A stretch of DNA of 64,000 nucleotides from Tamarix chinensis (taxonomy: Eukaryota > Streptophyta > Magnoliopsida > Caryophyllales > Tamaricaceae). The DNA lies in contig CM060173.1 of assembly GCA_030549775.1 (NCBI GenBank), positions 806,001 through 870,000 of the forward strand, in the 5' to 3' direction. Below are positions 1 through 11,824 of this stretch, piece after piece. The notes beneath the pieces were generated by a model. The model searched no databases. It was given only the letters and a program-made list of their open reading frames with translations, and had not been told where the DNA came from. How positions within the stretch are numbered: the first letter of the stretch is position 1; each line of letters opens with the position of its first letter. A program made the position numbers and the translations under genes.

Positions 1-1358
1 GCAATGGAAGGAGACGAAGAGGCTAGGGTTGGCTCTGCAGATGGGTAAGGGTTTTGGGAAAAAAAATAATCAAAACGACGTTTTGATTCTACAAAATAAT
101 ACAGAAGCGGTCATTCACGGGACTTGATCCCAGGACATTAGGGTCAACATATGGGGGACCTGACTTCTCTAGCCGTTCATCCATTACAATATTTTGATAT
201 GGTGTCCTACAGATATAATATATATTCAATGCCTAAAAAATAAACACATTTTCTACCTTAATGCTAGGGCTCCGTTATGTCCCGGGACACCATGCGGAAG
301 CCTTGGCTTCGCCCTTGGGCGTATACGTGCATGTGCATGGCTAGCATGGAGTGCATGGCTACATGCATGGGGGGAGTAGAATGCAGCTTGGTCGTGCATA
401 ATTGTTGATTTAGTTAATTAACTAATTATTAGAGTTAGATATTAGCTAGTGAATAAAGTAGCATAAATCTACCTTTTTGAAGAATATTCTATATTTTAAT
501 ATCTTTTGAAGAATAATACCTTTTAGCTAGTATCTTGTAATCGGTAGCCTTGGCTATATATAGCCATAGAACCCACGATTGAATGCTAGATCAAGATTGA
601 ATTGAATTTGAATGCAAATTGCAAGTATTGAATTCTATGTGAGTTCATCTCAAGTTTAATTGAATCTGTGTGAACAATTAATGTTGAAACCCTTAATCTC
701 TTCGTCTGTGTGAATTAGAGATTAAGTACTATCATTTCTAAACTCCCTAACCCACGCCCTTCTAGCCATATTCATCGTCCAAACACATCTCAAAATCAAA
801 GCCCTAATTTAAAAAGCCCTAACCCTAATTTTCAAAACTAAACCCTAACCCACAAAACCATCCATTATCAAACCCTAATCATCGAATCATCCTCATCATT
901 GTCGAAGCATCATCATCATTATCTTATCAAATTCGAATCATCTTTATCATTAATTCATCACCATCGAATCATTATCACCATCATCATTATTTTACCCTAT
1001 TCGAATATCTACACCCTTAATTCATTATCTTCGAAACTTCATCTTCTTAATTACAACTTAATTGAGCTTTAGTTTTACCAATTTGGCAATTCCATATTCC
1101 CACACATATCAGGTTCACCCCATTACTGATCATAACATCACACCCTCCACCCTCCACTCTCACTACCCTAAAGCACCACAACAATACATGGTTGAGTCAA
1201 TTACAACACCTTTTTCTCTTTGTCAAACTTTTGGAATCACAATTTTCAGCAGCTTGTTCCATACCCCATTCCCTAAAGATTTATAGAAAAGCCAACCTTG
1301 ACTTGCTATATTGATAAGTTCATATCTCACAATTACTCCTCCACAAGAAGGAGGCTAT
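1..1358. other. LTR-like and low-complexity sequence; no gene seen
   Basis: Positions 380-720 have the look of a retrotransposon LTR: a tatatata promoter-like box near 554, then an A/T-rich leader with TTGAAT repeats. I could not find a partner copy or ends. Positions 720-1060 are rich in CCCTAA-type and ATCATC-type short motifs. The short open frames here resemble nothing I recognise. A 19-bp perfect palindrome, ATCAAAACGACGTTTTGAT, sits at 69-87. No IVD exon 1 could be recognised. Confidence 0.4.
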
Positions 1359-1692
1359 TAAGAGGGAAAGAGATAAAATTGAATTCATTTCTAATTGAAA
1401 ATTACAAGAGTAGAGAGGGTCCTACACACACACACACACCCACTCTCACACACACACACACCCACTCTCACACACACACAACTAGAAGAATCTTAAGTTA
1501 AGGAGATGATCCCCTTAATTATGGAAATTAAGAGGGAAAAATGAGAAATTATAGGAATTTGATCGGTCATCTACAGGTTGGAGAAATTACAACAATTTGA
1601 CCAATTAATTACAACCTAATAAAGGAAAAAGATTACAAAGGAGAAACAATAGGTAACAGAATAAATGTATAGGAGAGGAATATGGGATTTCA
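1359..1692 (-). repeat. 3' LTR of copia A
   Basis: Read on the minus strand it runs from TGAAATCCC to the CTTTCCCTCTTAA end and aligns by eye with 16038-16352. A purine tract (CTTGAGGGAGC on the minus strand, 1694-1704) lies just upstream, as expected for the plus-strand primer. A (CA)n microsatellite at about 1423-1481 lies inside it; the other LTR has only a short TATATA stretch there. Confidence 0.7.
1423..1481. repeat. (CA)n microsatellite inside LTR
   Basis: Interrupted CACACA runs separated by CCACTCT. At the matching position the sister LTR near 16100 reads tatatatata, so the CA array grew after the element inserted. Confidence 0.8.
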
Positions 1693-1700
1693 ATGCTCCC

Positions 1701-2290
1701 TCAAGTTGGATGGTAAATGTTGATCATTTCCAACTTGCAAATGAAATCTTGAAAAGGATGTTTGGACACCCCTTTGGTGAAGGTGTCTGCTACTTGTTCT
1801 CTTATAGGGACATAAGTCATGCAAATAGCTCCATCATCAACCTTTTCTTTAATGAAATGTCTGTCAACTTCAACATGTTTGGTGCGGTCATACTGCATTA
1901 GGATGAGAGAAATATCGATTGAAGCCTTGTTATCATAGTAGAGCTTTATAGGACATCTCAAAGACACACAATTCTGTAAGGATCTTCTTAATCCATAGAG
2001 CTTCACACATTCCATGAGCTACAACTCTAAATTCGGCTTCGACACTGCTCTCAGTGATCACATTGTGTTTCTTGCTTCTCCTGGTAATTGGGTTTCCCCA
2101 CATGAACATACTATATCTAGAATTAGACCTTCTATCTTCTATTGAACCATCCCAGTTAACATATATGAATCCTTCAACATCTCTACAATTATTTTTCTTG
2201 ATAGATCCTTCCTGGGTGGGCCTTTGAGGTATTTTAATTTCTGGTAAACTACTTCTAGGTGAGCTTCCTTTGGAAAATGCATATGCTAGC
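1701..2290 (-). pseudogene. Copia A RNase H / C-terminal pol fragment
   Basis: On the minus strand this reads as the end of a copia polyprotein: SIEDRRSNSRYSMFMWGNP, ESSVEAEFRVVAHGMCEALW, IKLYYDNKAS, DRTKHVEVDRHFIKEK and VADTFTKGV. These are the RNase H and C-terminal tail motifs of plant copia elements. The segment is cut at its upstream side by the hAT-like element whose TIR starts at 2291, and pol resumes at 7899 on the far side. Confidence 0.85.
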
Positions 2291-2879
2291 CATACAATTA
2301 AATAGCGATGCCACTATAGCGTAGCAGTCGCTGTTTAGCATTTTTTGGGCTAGTCATGATGCAAAATTGCCGCTACGCTATGGTTTTGAAATTTCACATT
2401 TATCAGCTAATAAATCATCGGTAAATTGCTGATAAATCGCCAATAAATCGGAAAATATCACCTCAACGATTTATTGGAAATTCTCTTAAATCTACTAAAA
2501 AACATTTATGATAATTTTTTTTCTTATTCATTTACTATATATATATTAGACCAAATTACTATTGAATTATAATAAAGTATAGTTATTTATTACCTTAATA
2601 TGTACTACTAAATAACATGTATTTATTTCATTCTATGGTAAATTTAGGGTTATTAGGACAATTTAACATATAATAACTCACTTAAATACTTATAATATAA
2701 TGTACATCACTAATTTATTGAATATTTATATTCTGATGATCAATAAATAATTATTAGAGTATATTGTGAAATAAAAATAAAATTTCATAAGTTGAATGAT
2801 AACTTGTTTGGAAAAAACTCTCTCTCGCGAGGGCTGTCTCCTCGCCCCTCTCTCCTAGGGTTCCCCAGTGAGGCACGCC

Positions 2880-4166
2880 ATGGCCAAGAAGAAGTCCCCT
2901 TCTTCCACATCGGGCAAGCAGGTCTTGAAGGCTTTAGCCCCTGTGATTGAGAAGATGACTCAACAGGAGTCTTCGTAGGGCTCGATGGTTCCTAATCTGC
3001 ACGAGGATCTGTTGACAGAGAACTCGGGGAATGGGTTGTTCGACGTTGCTATAGCTTCTGCTGGAATGGAGGACCCTGTGCTGAGAAAAGCAAACCCTAA
3101 CACTGCCTCTCCAACCCACGAGCCAGGGGCGACTCCACTTGCAGGTTATAAGGAGTGTTCGAACCAAACAAATCAGAGCAGAGGAAGGGGTGTGCATACT
3201 GAAAACCCTAATTTGCCGACTGCTGCCATGAATGAGAGGAAATCTGTTTGGGATCGGCTAGAAGATATCTCCCCTTCCCATACTCCTTCCTGGAGGGATA
3301 TATTGGCAAGAAATCGGAACCCTAACCAGGGAGAAAAGCTCTCTTATGTCCCACCTTCCATGGAAAATGATTCATTGAGGGTTAAATTGGATAAGAAGGA
3401 GGTGGATTCTGAAGCTGATTTATGGGCAAACACTTTGGCTGGTAATGTTTTTGGTGATGCCCCATCTTATAGCCAGATTTGTGGGTATGCTCATGCACAT
3501 TGGAAAGAGGTTCCTTTGCCGCAAATAACCCTTCATGCTTCGGGGTTCTTTTTATTTAAGTTCAAAAGTATGGAAGATGCAAATTTCATCCTTGGGCAAC
3601 ATTGGACTTTCTTCAACAAACCCCTTGTCTTGAAGCTTTGGCATAGGAGGATGAAGATTGATAAGAATGAGATGCAACTTGTTCCTCTTTGGATAAAGTT
3701 CCCTGACCTGCCTCTTGAGTATTGGGGCAAACATTCATTGAGCCGAATAGCTAGTGCAGTGGGGAAGCCTCTTTGCACGGACGCCATCACTGTCTCCAGA
3801 GAACGTGTGTCTTTCCCAAGGGTGCTTGTGGAGATTGATATTAAAAAACCACTCCTGGACTCTATGGTGATTGTTGATCCTGAGGGATGTGAATTAGTTC
3901 AGAAAATTGAATATGATTGGAAACCTATTTATTGCCATTTATGTGACAGGTTTGGTCATGCTGCTTCCTTTTGTAAGTATCACTGGACTATCAACAAGAT
4001 CCCCAAGGAGTCTGGTGGGGAATGGGTGATTGTTAGGGACCACAGGAAAGGTAAAGAGAGTATTCCTGTAAATGATGTTGGCAGGGTAGGCTGCGGTGAT
4101 GATGTGTTTTGTCTGCATTCCTCAAGTATCCCTGCCCCTACAGCCAGGGTAGCCCCTGAAACCTAG
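2880..4166 (+). pseudogene. LINE ORF1 (DUF4283 / zinc-knuckle RNA-binding protein)
   Basis: The likely start is the ATG at 2880 (MAKKKSPSS), conserved as MAKKK in the other LINE copy at 56160. A TAG at 2976-2978 stops it after 32 codons, and the frame then stays open to 4166. The DUF4283-type domain includes SYSQICGYAHAHWKEVPLP, FLFKFKSMEDANFILGQHW and VLKLWHRRMKID. A CCHC knuckle, CHLCDRFGHAASFC, follows at 3933-3974. In plant L1 elements ORF1 binds the element RNA in the retrotransposition particle. The early stop makes this copy defective unless a downstream ATG is used. Confidence 0.85.
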
Positions 4167-4378
4167 GCTCTCAAAATGGTTCAGGTTTTGGTAGACAGTA
4201 GAGTTTGCAGGAATCTGTCCCCCTAGGGTCTCTTTGGACCTTATTCTACCCACTGAGCTGAGAGTCATCTCAAGGAACTGATCTGAAATGGAAACTCAAA
4301 GTTGCCCAGCTGGCATATCGAGATCCGTGCAGAAACAGTATGCTAGGAGAGGTGCCCAGCAATCTGATCCGGGTGGTC

Positions 4379-7300
4379 ATGATTAGTTCGTGGAACGTCC
4401 GTGGGTTGAATAAGGCTTTCAAGCACAAGGAAGTCAATCGTTTCTGCAAAAGTAATGCTTTATCCTTAGTTAGTTTTCTCGAGACTAGAGTAAAAGAAAA
4501 TAAGTGTAGTAGGGTATTTAATAAAGTAAGGAGTGGTTGGAATATCATTCATAATTATTCCCAGCACCAAAATGGGAGGATTTGGGTCACTTGGGACCCT
4601 TGTGTGTGGAAGGTCATAGCCATTAGCATGTGTGATCAAGCCATTCTTTGTGAAGTCAATCACTTGATGGAGAATTATTCTTTTCATGTGGGTTTCGTTT
4701 ATGCTTTGAATAGTAGTATAGAAAGGAGGAGGCTATGGAATTGGTTGAAGCAGCACAGAATTCTCGGTTCCCCTTGGATCCTTATAGGGGATTTCAATGT
4801 GGTCCTATCTTACAGTGAGAAGTTTCAAGGTGACCTGCCAAATGCTACCGATATGAAAGATTTCTAGGATTGTTGTTTAGAGCTGGGATTATCTGACTTA
4901 CAAGGGCAAGGAATGTTCTATACTTGGTCCAGTAAACGAGGGGGTGCTGAGGAAGTCATGTGTAAATTGGACAGAGCTTTGGTTAATATGGAATGGCTAG
5001 CATCTTTGCCCTCTTCTGTTGCGGAGTTCCTTAGTCCCCTGGTATCAGATCACAGCCCGGTAGTGGTTAATCTTCGGGTCTCTACCATACAAGGCAAGAA
5101 GCCGTTTCGGTTTTTCCAATTCTGGATAGACGATGTTGCCTTTTTACCCCTAGTGCGCTCTGCTTGGCATCAACCTTTGCAAGGCAATCCCATGCTCAGA
5201 GTTTGGTCGAGACTCCAGATGCTCAAGAAGGACCTCAAGCAGTTGAATAAGGTAAAATATGGCTGTATCTTCAGAAGGTTGCTGCCGTGCGTGAGGTGTC
5301 TATTCTTCAGAAGAAATTTCTTTGTAACCCTCCCGACCCCCGTCTCAGAGACCAGCTGAACAGCCTTGAGAGCAGGTATACTCATTTGCTACACTGTGAG
5401 GAGATGTTTCTTAGACAAAAAGCCTGTATTCAATGGCTCCACTGTAGGGATTCAAATCATAAGTTCTTCTATGCAAGGTGAAGGACAGACAAAAGCGAAA
5501 AACCATTGCTTTCCTCATAGGAGAGAATGGCAGGGAGATAAGGGGTGCTCAGGAAATTCAGAAGGCCTTCAGTGACTATTATAAGCAGCTTTTAGGCATC
5601 GATACTCCTCTCGGAGTTCCTAACCCATCTATCGTGGATTTCTCTTTGACGTATGAGCAGAAGTTAGCTCTAAATGCTCCTGTTTCCAATGAGGAGGTCT
5701 GAGCAGTTGTTTTCTCTGTTGGTGACACTAAGGCTCCAGGCGTAGATGGTTACTCAACAACTTTCTTCAAAAAGAGTTGGGATATTATTGGAGATGAGTT
5801 ATTCATGGCTATTAGGGAATTCTTCACTACCGGTTTCCTGCCTAGGAAGGTAAATATTACATCTCTTACCCTGGTGCCAAAAAAGCCTAACCCGCAAAAG
5901 GTAACTGATTTTAGACCTATTGCTTGTTGCACCATGCTTTATAAGATCATCTCGAAGATTCTTACGCAGAGGCTTCAAGGTATCTTGCCCTCAATCATTG
6001 ATCTTGCTCAATCTGCTTTCTTGAAGGGGAGAAGCATCGGTGATAATGTGTTATTGGCTCATGAGTTGGTGAGGAAATATGCTCGAAAAGGGGTCTTTCC
6101 TAGATGCATGTTAAAATTGGACCTCCAAAAAGCTTATGACATGGTCAACTGGAGCTTTGTGAGGAATCTATTGCTTCTGTATGGCTTTCCTTACCAGTTT
6201 GTAAAGCTGATTACCGCTTGTTTGAATACTGTGGCTTTCTCTCTATACTTAAATGGCGTGCTGTCTCCGCCTTTTCAGGCGAAAAGAGGGTTGAGGTAGG
6301 GAGATCCCCTCTCCCCCTACTTATTTGTCCTTGTCATGGATTACCTGACCAGATGTCTCAAACAGCTATGGACCAATGATACTTTCAAAGGCCACCCTAG
6401 ATGCAGAGCTTTGAAGATAACCAATATGAGCTTCGTTGATGACATCCTTGTGTTCTGTCATGGTGATTTACGTAGTGTCAAGTGCCTTAAGGATGTCCTG
6501 AATCATTTCTCTGGGATCTCGGGTTTGATCCTAAACCCTCAGAAATGTACTGTTTATTTTGGTGGTGTGTCGTCTGATGTTAAAAGAGCAATTATTAATC
6601 TTTTGGGGTTCCAGGAAGGTACTCTTCCGATTACTTACCTTGGCCTACCTCTAACCTCTTCCAGAATCTTGATGAGTCTACTCCAGCCTATGTTGGAAAA
6701 GGCAACAGCTCGACTTAGGCACTGAAGTACTATTTATTTATCTTATGCGGGGAGACTACAGCTTATTAAGTCGGTTTTGTTTAGCATACAATTCTACTTC
6801 AGCTAGGTGATCCTCCTACCAAGAAAGATCCTCCATGAGTTCGTGAGTCTCTGTTGAAATTTTCTTTGGTTAGGAAAGATACATGTTAGAAGATGCGCCC
6901 TGGTTTTGTGGGAACATATTTGTACCCCTAAGGCAGAGGGTGGTCTTGGTTTTCTTAACCTGGAAATTTGGAATTAGTGTGCCTTGGGTAAGCTACTTTG
7001 GAATACTGCTACTAAGAAGGATTCGCCTTGGGTGAAGTGGATCTATGCTGTTTACCTTAAGAATATAAGTGTGTGGGAGTATAATCCCATTACTTATACT
7101 TCTTGGCTGTTTCAGAGAATCCTTCTTGTACGCACTCAGTTACAAAGTTTTATTCATTTGAGGTGGTCAAATGGTTATCCTGAATATAGCATCAAAGCTG
7201 CTTATGATGTTGTGCGACCCAGACAGGATAAACAGAAGTGGCCCCAGCTTGTGTGGAACTCCCTTAACTTGCCAAGATACAGTTTCCTTCTTTGGCTGGC

Positions 7301-7741
7301 ATTCAGGGACAGATTGATGACTAAAGCTAAACTTCGGGAGATTGGTATGGATATATCGGAGCAGTGTGTGTTCTTCCAGCAGGGTCTTGAAACCCGGGAC
7401 CATTTGTTTGTCCACTGCCCTACTACAACGGCTATATGGAGGAAAATTCGAAGATTTGCTGATAGAAGGGACCCTATCCAAGGGTGGCAACAGGAGGTGC
7501 AGTCCTTGTTGAAAAGATCTAGACAAAATAGACAGAAAAAATAGGTCCTAGGAGCTCTTTTCTCATCTTATATTGCAAATGTATGGTATGAGAGGAACTT
7601 GAGAGTTTTTGAAAACCGTAGTAGGGATATAGATAGTATCAGTCAAGCTATTGTCTTAGCTTTAGCTAGACGTTTAATGCACCCACATTATAAGGTGAAA
7701 TTCCAAAAGTGGGCTGGTCTTGTTGATTGTATGGTAGCTTG
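4379..7741 (+). pseudogene. LINE ORF2 (AP endonuclease, reverse transcriptase, RNase H-like tail), broken
   Basis: The frame starts SSWNVRGLNK, the opening of the APE-type endonuclease, which continues through WILIGDFNVV and SDHSPVV. The reverse transcriptase follows: [50 protein letters not shown], and the catalytic box as SFVDDILVF near 6432. A zf-RVT/RNase H-like region (WNSLNLPRYSFLLWLAFRD, then CVFFQQGLETRDHLFVHCP) completes it. Inactivating changes are a TAG at 4865, a frame change between about 5290 and 5480, TGA at 5700, TAG at 6297 (in the conserved RQGDP, Gln to stop), TGA at 6723 and more near 6805 and 6975. Confidence 0.88.
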
Positions 7742-7898
7742 ATCTCAGGTTTGTAATCTTTCTCCTTTTCGTAAGTTATAAAATTTCTTACTTATCAAAA
7801 AAAATAAAATTAAAAATTCATGTCGCCACAATCGCGACACATAAGTTATTGTTCGCGACGCTCATATACCGTGACTACAACGGTGATTTTATTGCTTG

Positions 7899-8932
7899 AA
7901 GTTGGCTTATAGTGCTAACAACAAAAGCAATAGCAGGTCTTGTGTGTGACAAGTAAATTAATTTTCCAACTAACCTCTGATTTCTATTCTTATTGACTGG
8001 TTTTCTAACTTGTTCAAATTTCCTTCTAGCATCAACTGGAGTATCACATGGCTTACATCCAAGCATCCCGACTTTTGTCAAAAGGTCTAGGATATATTTC
8101 CACTGGGACACACTAATCCCTTTCCTTGATCTAGCAACTTCCATAGCAAGGAAATACTTCATTGGCCTCAGATCCTCGACTTCAAATTCTTTTGCAAGGA
8201 CATTCTTCAATCTTGCTATTTTCGGTAGGTTATCACCGGTAAGTATAATGTCATCCAAATATATAATTAAGATGGATTTCATCCCTCTTCCATTATTCTT
8301 AAAGAACGTGGTGTGACCTAATTGCCCTTGCTTGTACCCTTCACATCTCAGTGCTCTTGCAAACCTATCAAACCATGTGTGGAGATTGCTTTAGTCCATA
8401 CAAGGCTTTTCTCAACCTACACACCTTGTTTTCATTACCTTTGTCTAACCTAGGTGGAATCTTCATGTACACTTCTTCTAGAAGGTATTCTTGATATCGA
8501 GTTGTTGAAGGTTCCAATAGAAGTTTGCAGCTAAGGAAAGGAGCACCCTAATTGTATTCATTTTGGCAACCGGTGCAAAAGTCTCAGTGTAGTCAATCCC
8601 ATAAGTCTGAGTAAAGCCTTTAGCCACAAGTCTATCTTTGTAGTGATATATGGAGCCATTAAATTTGTATTTCACAGCAAAAACCCACTTACACCCCACT
8701 GCCTTCTTTCCTCTTGGTAAATTTACAATCTCCATTGTATTATTTTTCTTAAGTGCCTTTATTTCCTCCATAACAACATCTCTCCTCTTCGGTGAGCTTA
8801 AGGCTTCATTCACATCCTTAGGAAAGGTTACTAGGTAGAGGTAAATGCTTTTAATGTAGTGGATAGATTATTATAAGACACAATATGAGATATAGAATGT
8901 AAGGTGCAAGAGTGAGGTTGTTTTCTAAGAGT
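7899..8932 (-). pseudogene. Copia A reverse transcriptase fragment
   Basis: On the minus strand, from 8932 downward, the spacer is followed by [68 protein letters not shown], a decayed catalytic block ending YLDDIILTGDN near 8250, and [21 protein letters not shown]. It is interrupted at about 8480 by stops and ends at 7899 where the hAT-like element begins; it continues beyond it at 2290. The upstream side is cut by copia B at 8938 and resumes at 14222. Confidence 0.85.
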
Positions 8933-8937
8933 AATAG

Positions 8938-9201
8938 TGTAGAAATATGGGTGTTAGCCAGGATTTTAGGAAATACTTATGACTATAAGTGGTAAGCTAA
9001 AGTTTAGGGATTACTTTATTAACTGGTTAATTTATTCTTTTATTTGACTAGTTAATTTATTCCTTTTGAATAGGCTATAGGTTATTATTAAATGTATCCC
9101 TATTTTATAGGAGGATTTTAGTAGTGAATAATATATTTATCCTTGTAATTTTTATGCTAAATAAGATGAAATACGAAGTATCGTGTTCTCGTTTAACTAC
9201 A
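8938..9201 (+). repeat. 5' LTR of copia B
   Basis: Begins TGTAGAAATATGGG and ends TTTAACTACA. It lacks the roughly 24-bp duplication of a TTAATTTATTCCTTT segment present in the 3' LTR. Confidence 0.9.
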
Positions 9202-9214
9202 TGGTATCAGAGCC
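9202..9214 (+). promoter_or_regulatory. Copia B primer binding site
   Basis: TGGTATCAGAGCC lies directly after the LTR. It is complementary to the 3' end of initiator tRNA-Met, the usual primer of plant copia elements. Confidence 0.9.
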
Positions 9215-9290
9215 ATGAATAATTCTGCAGAAGTCACCTTTCAACAAAAAGATATGTCGACTGGCAGTGTTGACCTAGTTTTAGTTCACT

Positions 9291-9588
9291 CAAGCAATAA
9301 AACCGCGGTTACAGTTGCAATTGCGGTCGCGGTGTCATGATATCGAGGTGTCGCGGTTGTTGCGGAGTGATTTTGTAATTCTTTTACACAATAAATATTG
9401 GCAAATATCAGTAAATATCCGCCAATATCGGTAAAATATCAGCCGATATCCGAAATTTCGCCGATATTGCGGCGATAAATATGCGATTTTCTAAAAAAGC
9501 CACATTTTCGGAATTTCGCATTCGGCTGACCCAAAAACTGCGAAATTGCAGCCGATATGCAATTGCGGTACAGATATTTCATTTTATG
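9291..9588. mobile_element. Non-autonomous hAT-like element, 298 bp, copy 5
   Basis: A perfect 8-bp target-site duplication AGTTCACT flanks it (9283-9290 and 9589-9596). The left end is CAAGCAATAAAACCGCGG; the right end, reverse-complemented, starts CATAAAATG. The interior holds many ATATCGG / CCGATAT motifs in both orientations, as in the copy at 42277. No coding capacity. It inserted into the leader of copia B. Confidence 0.8.
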
Positions 9589-9599
9589 AGTTCACTCCT

Positions 9600-10410
9600 T
9601 TCAAATTACCATTCATCCTCTTAATAGTAAAAATTATTTGGAGTGCACTCGATCAGTCAAACTAGTCATAGATGGAAGGGGAAATCTTGGCTATTTGAAT
9701 GGAGAAGAAAAGAAACCAGCAGAGAGACCCCAGATTTAAAGCATGGAGGTTTGAGAACTCTCTGGTGATTGCGTAGCTTTTAATTCAATAGCATCTTCCA
9801 TTGCAAAGCTACATATGTTCATGAATACTGCAAAGGTGATTTGGTACTCTATCCGTGCCACTTATTCTGATATGGAGAATTCTTCTCAGATTTTTGAATT
9901 AAAATCCAAGTTGTGGAATTCTAAACAAGGTGAGTGTGATCTTAATTCTTATTATAATGAGATGGTAGCATGGTGGCAGGAACTTGATCAATGCTATGAT
10001 GTGGTGATAAATGGGAAAATCCTGATGACTGTATACGTTTTTTAAAGAGGGGATATAGAGTGTACATGTTTTTGGCCGGTGTTAATTATAGTTTTGATGA
10101 AGTAAAGGGGCGTATCTTAAGTCGTAGGCCACTACCTTCAATACGAGAGGTCTTCTCAGAGTTGAGACAGGAAGAAGCAAGAAAGAGAGTAATGCTCAAT
10201 ACTATGCCAGGTTTTGCAAAGTATGAATTAGAAAGCTCAGCATTAGTTGCTCACAGTCATGGTTTCAAAGGAGAAAGGAAGAAAAAACGTTGGTGTGATT
10301 ACTGCAAAAAACCATGGCATACACGTGATACTTGTTGGAAGCTCCATGGCAGACCCTTAATTATGCAAAAGAAAGGATATGATAAAGGCGTTAATAGCAG
10401 GATATTTTAG
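9600..10410 (+). pseudogene. Copia B gag
   Basis: Retrotran-gag-type sequence reads NYLEWTRSVKL, then GRGNLGYLNGEE, AKVIWYSIRATYSDMEN and YYNEMVAWWQELDQ. After a stop near 10042 it reads FLAGVNYSFDEVKGRILSRR and a CCHC knuckle CDYCKKPWHTRDTC at 10294-10332, followed by WKLHGRP. The protein would form the virus-like particle. At least one in-frame stop and a frame shift near 10040-10060 break it. Confidence 0.85.
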
Positions 10411-10476
10411 ACCATATCTTAGGAATATCAAGAGCAATCAATCAACTCTGGAGTATCACCTTTTACGAAGGAGCAG

Positions 10477-11760
10477 TTGGAGCATCTTGTTAAACTCTTC
10501 CTATCACCACAATTCACGTCGCTCAACTCCACTCCTCTCAATTCATCTTGTTTCTTAGCCCACCAAGGTAACATAAGCTGTTTGTCTAGTGTCTTCTCTA
10601 ATCTTTGGATTATCGATTCAGGAGCGACTGATCATATGACCAATTGCTTAGCATTGTTTTCATCCTATACCGCTAGTGCAAGCCATAGAAAAGTTAAAGT
10701 TGCTGATGGATCACTCTCAGCAATTGCTAGAAGTGGATCCATCAAAATTTCACCTTACTTAATCCAAGAAAATGTTCTTCATGTCCCTCAATTATCGTGC
10801 ATTTTACTTTCTGTTAGTAAGCTCACACAAGATGCTAATTATCGTATTATTTTTCCCTCTTCTTCCTATGATTTTTAGGATATATCCTTGGGGAAGATGA
10901 TTGGCAGTGCTAGGGAAGTTGTAGGTTTATATCAATTGATGGATGGTTCACAACCTGTACTCTCGGTTCATAGTTCCTGCTTAGAGTCAGTTTATATTGC
11001 TTTTACAAATGATATTGTGTTATGGCACTATAGGCTTGGCCATCCTAGTTTTTATTATCTACAACTATTATTCCCCAAATTATTTATCAATAAGAATGTG
11101 TCTTTATTTAAATGCGAGATTTGTGCTACGGCAAAACATTAAAGAACCTCTTACCCCCCTTGACCTTGTCAACCAACTATCCCTTTCTCTCTCATTCACA
11201 GTGATGTTTGGGGCCCCTCATGTATCCCCACACTTCAGAAAAAAAATGGTTTGTCACCTTTATCGATGATCACACGGGAGTCGGTTGGGTTTTTCTGTTA
11301 AAAGAAAAATCTGAGGTAGGGGGAGTTTTATTTTTACTATATGGTTCAAATGCAATTTAATGCCCTCATCAAAATAATTCGGAGCAATAATGGAACCGAA
11401 TATGTCAATAACATGTCGGGAACCTTCTTCAAGGATAAAGGGATCATTCATTAAAGCTCTTGTACGGATACCCTAAAACAAAATAGGATAGCCGAACGTA
11501 AAAATAGACATCTCCTAGAAATTTCTCGAGCTCTGAGGTTCGCCCACAATGTTCCTTATTCTTGTTGGGTAGTTTCTTAATCAATAGAATGCCCTCTAAG
11601 GTTCTCAAGTTCAAGACATCGTTGAAAACTCTTTATGATTTTTTTCCTACGAATAGAATTGCTTCCAATCTGCCCATTCGCATATTTGGCTGCACCGTCG
11701 TTGTTCATGAAAAACATAGCAGTAAATTGGAACCTAGGGCATGAAAATGTATTTTCTTAT
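10477..11760 (+). pseudogene. Copia B protease and integrase
   Basis: The aspartic protease motif is WIIDSGATDHMT, with Asp at 10615. A pre-integrase zinc-binding segment follows (WHYRLGHPSFYYLQLLFP, then FKCEICATAKH), then integrase pieces FIDDHTGVGWVFLLK, NGTEYVNN and AERKNRHLLEISRAL in shifting frames to about 11760. Several frameshifts and stops interrupt the core, so it cannot encode a working integrase. Confidence 0.83.
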
Positions 11761-11824
11761 GTTATTCCCCAACTCAAAAAGGATATAATGTTTTGATCCT
11801 ACCACTTGTAAAACATTTGTTACC

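Larger units (their letters stand above)
2785..7799 (+). mobile_element. L1-type LINE, near full length, inactive
   Basis: A plant L1 element with a 5' leader, ORF1, ORF2 and an A-rich 3' end. It is flanked by an A/T-rich target-site duplication AAAAATAAAATT (2773-2784 and 7800-7811). Removing it and one duplication restores the hAT-like repeat as seen uninterrupted near 14770. ORF1 and ORF2 both carry several in-frame stops, so it cannot move by itself. A second, more decayed copy of the same family with the same ORF1 start lies at 56105-59766. Confidence 0.85.
2291..7898. mobile_element. Non-autonomous hAT-like element, copy 1 (split by LINE)
   Basis: The left end reads CATACAATTAAATAGCG and the right end, reverse-complemented, reads CAAGCAATAAAATCACCG. 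They match the ends of copies at 9291-9588 and 42277-44348, which have clear 8-bp duplications. The body (2380-2784) shares the ATAAATC and AATATC-rich segment, the tactatatatat block and the TTTAACATATAATAACTCA block with copies near 14500 and 38600. Flanks atgctagc and aagttggc are only a degraded duplication (5 of 8). The LINE at 2785-7799 lies inside, so the element itself is about 590 bp. No transposase is present. Confidence 0.65.

Noticed and set aside
194..379. 61-codon frame near the window start
   Set aside because: Overlaps GCATG-rich low-complexity sequence; no recognisable protein.
2985..2987. ATG at 2985 as LINE ORF1 start
   Set aside because: The in-frame ATG at 2880 is conserved in the second LINE copy (MAKKK); 2985 is only the first ATG after a premature stop.
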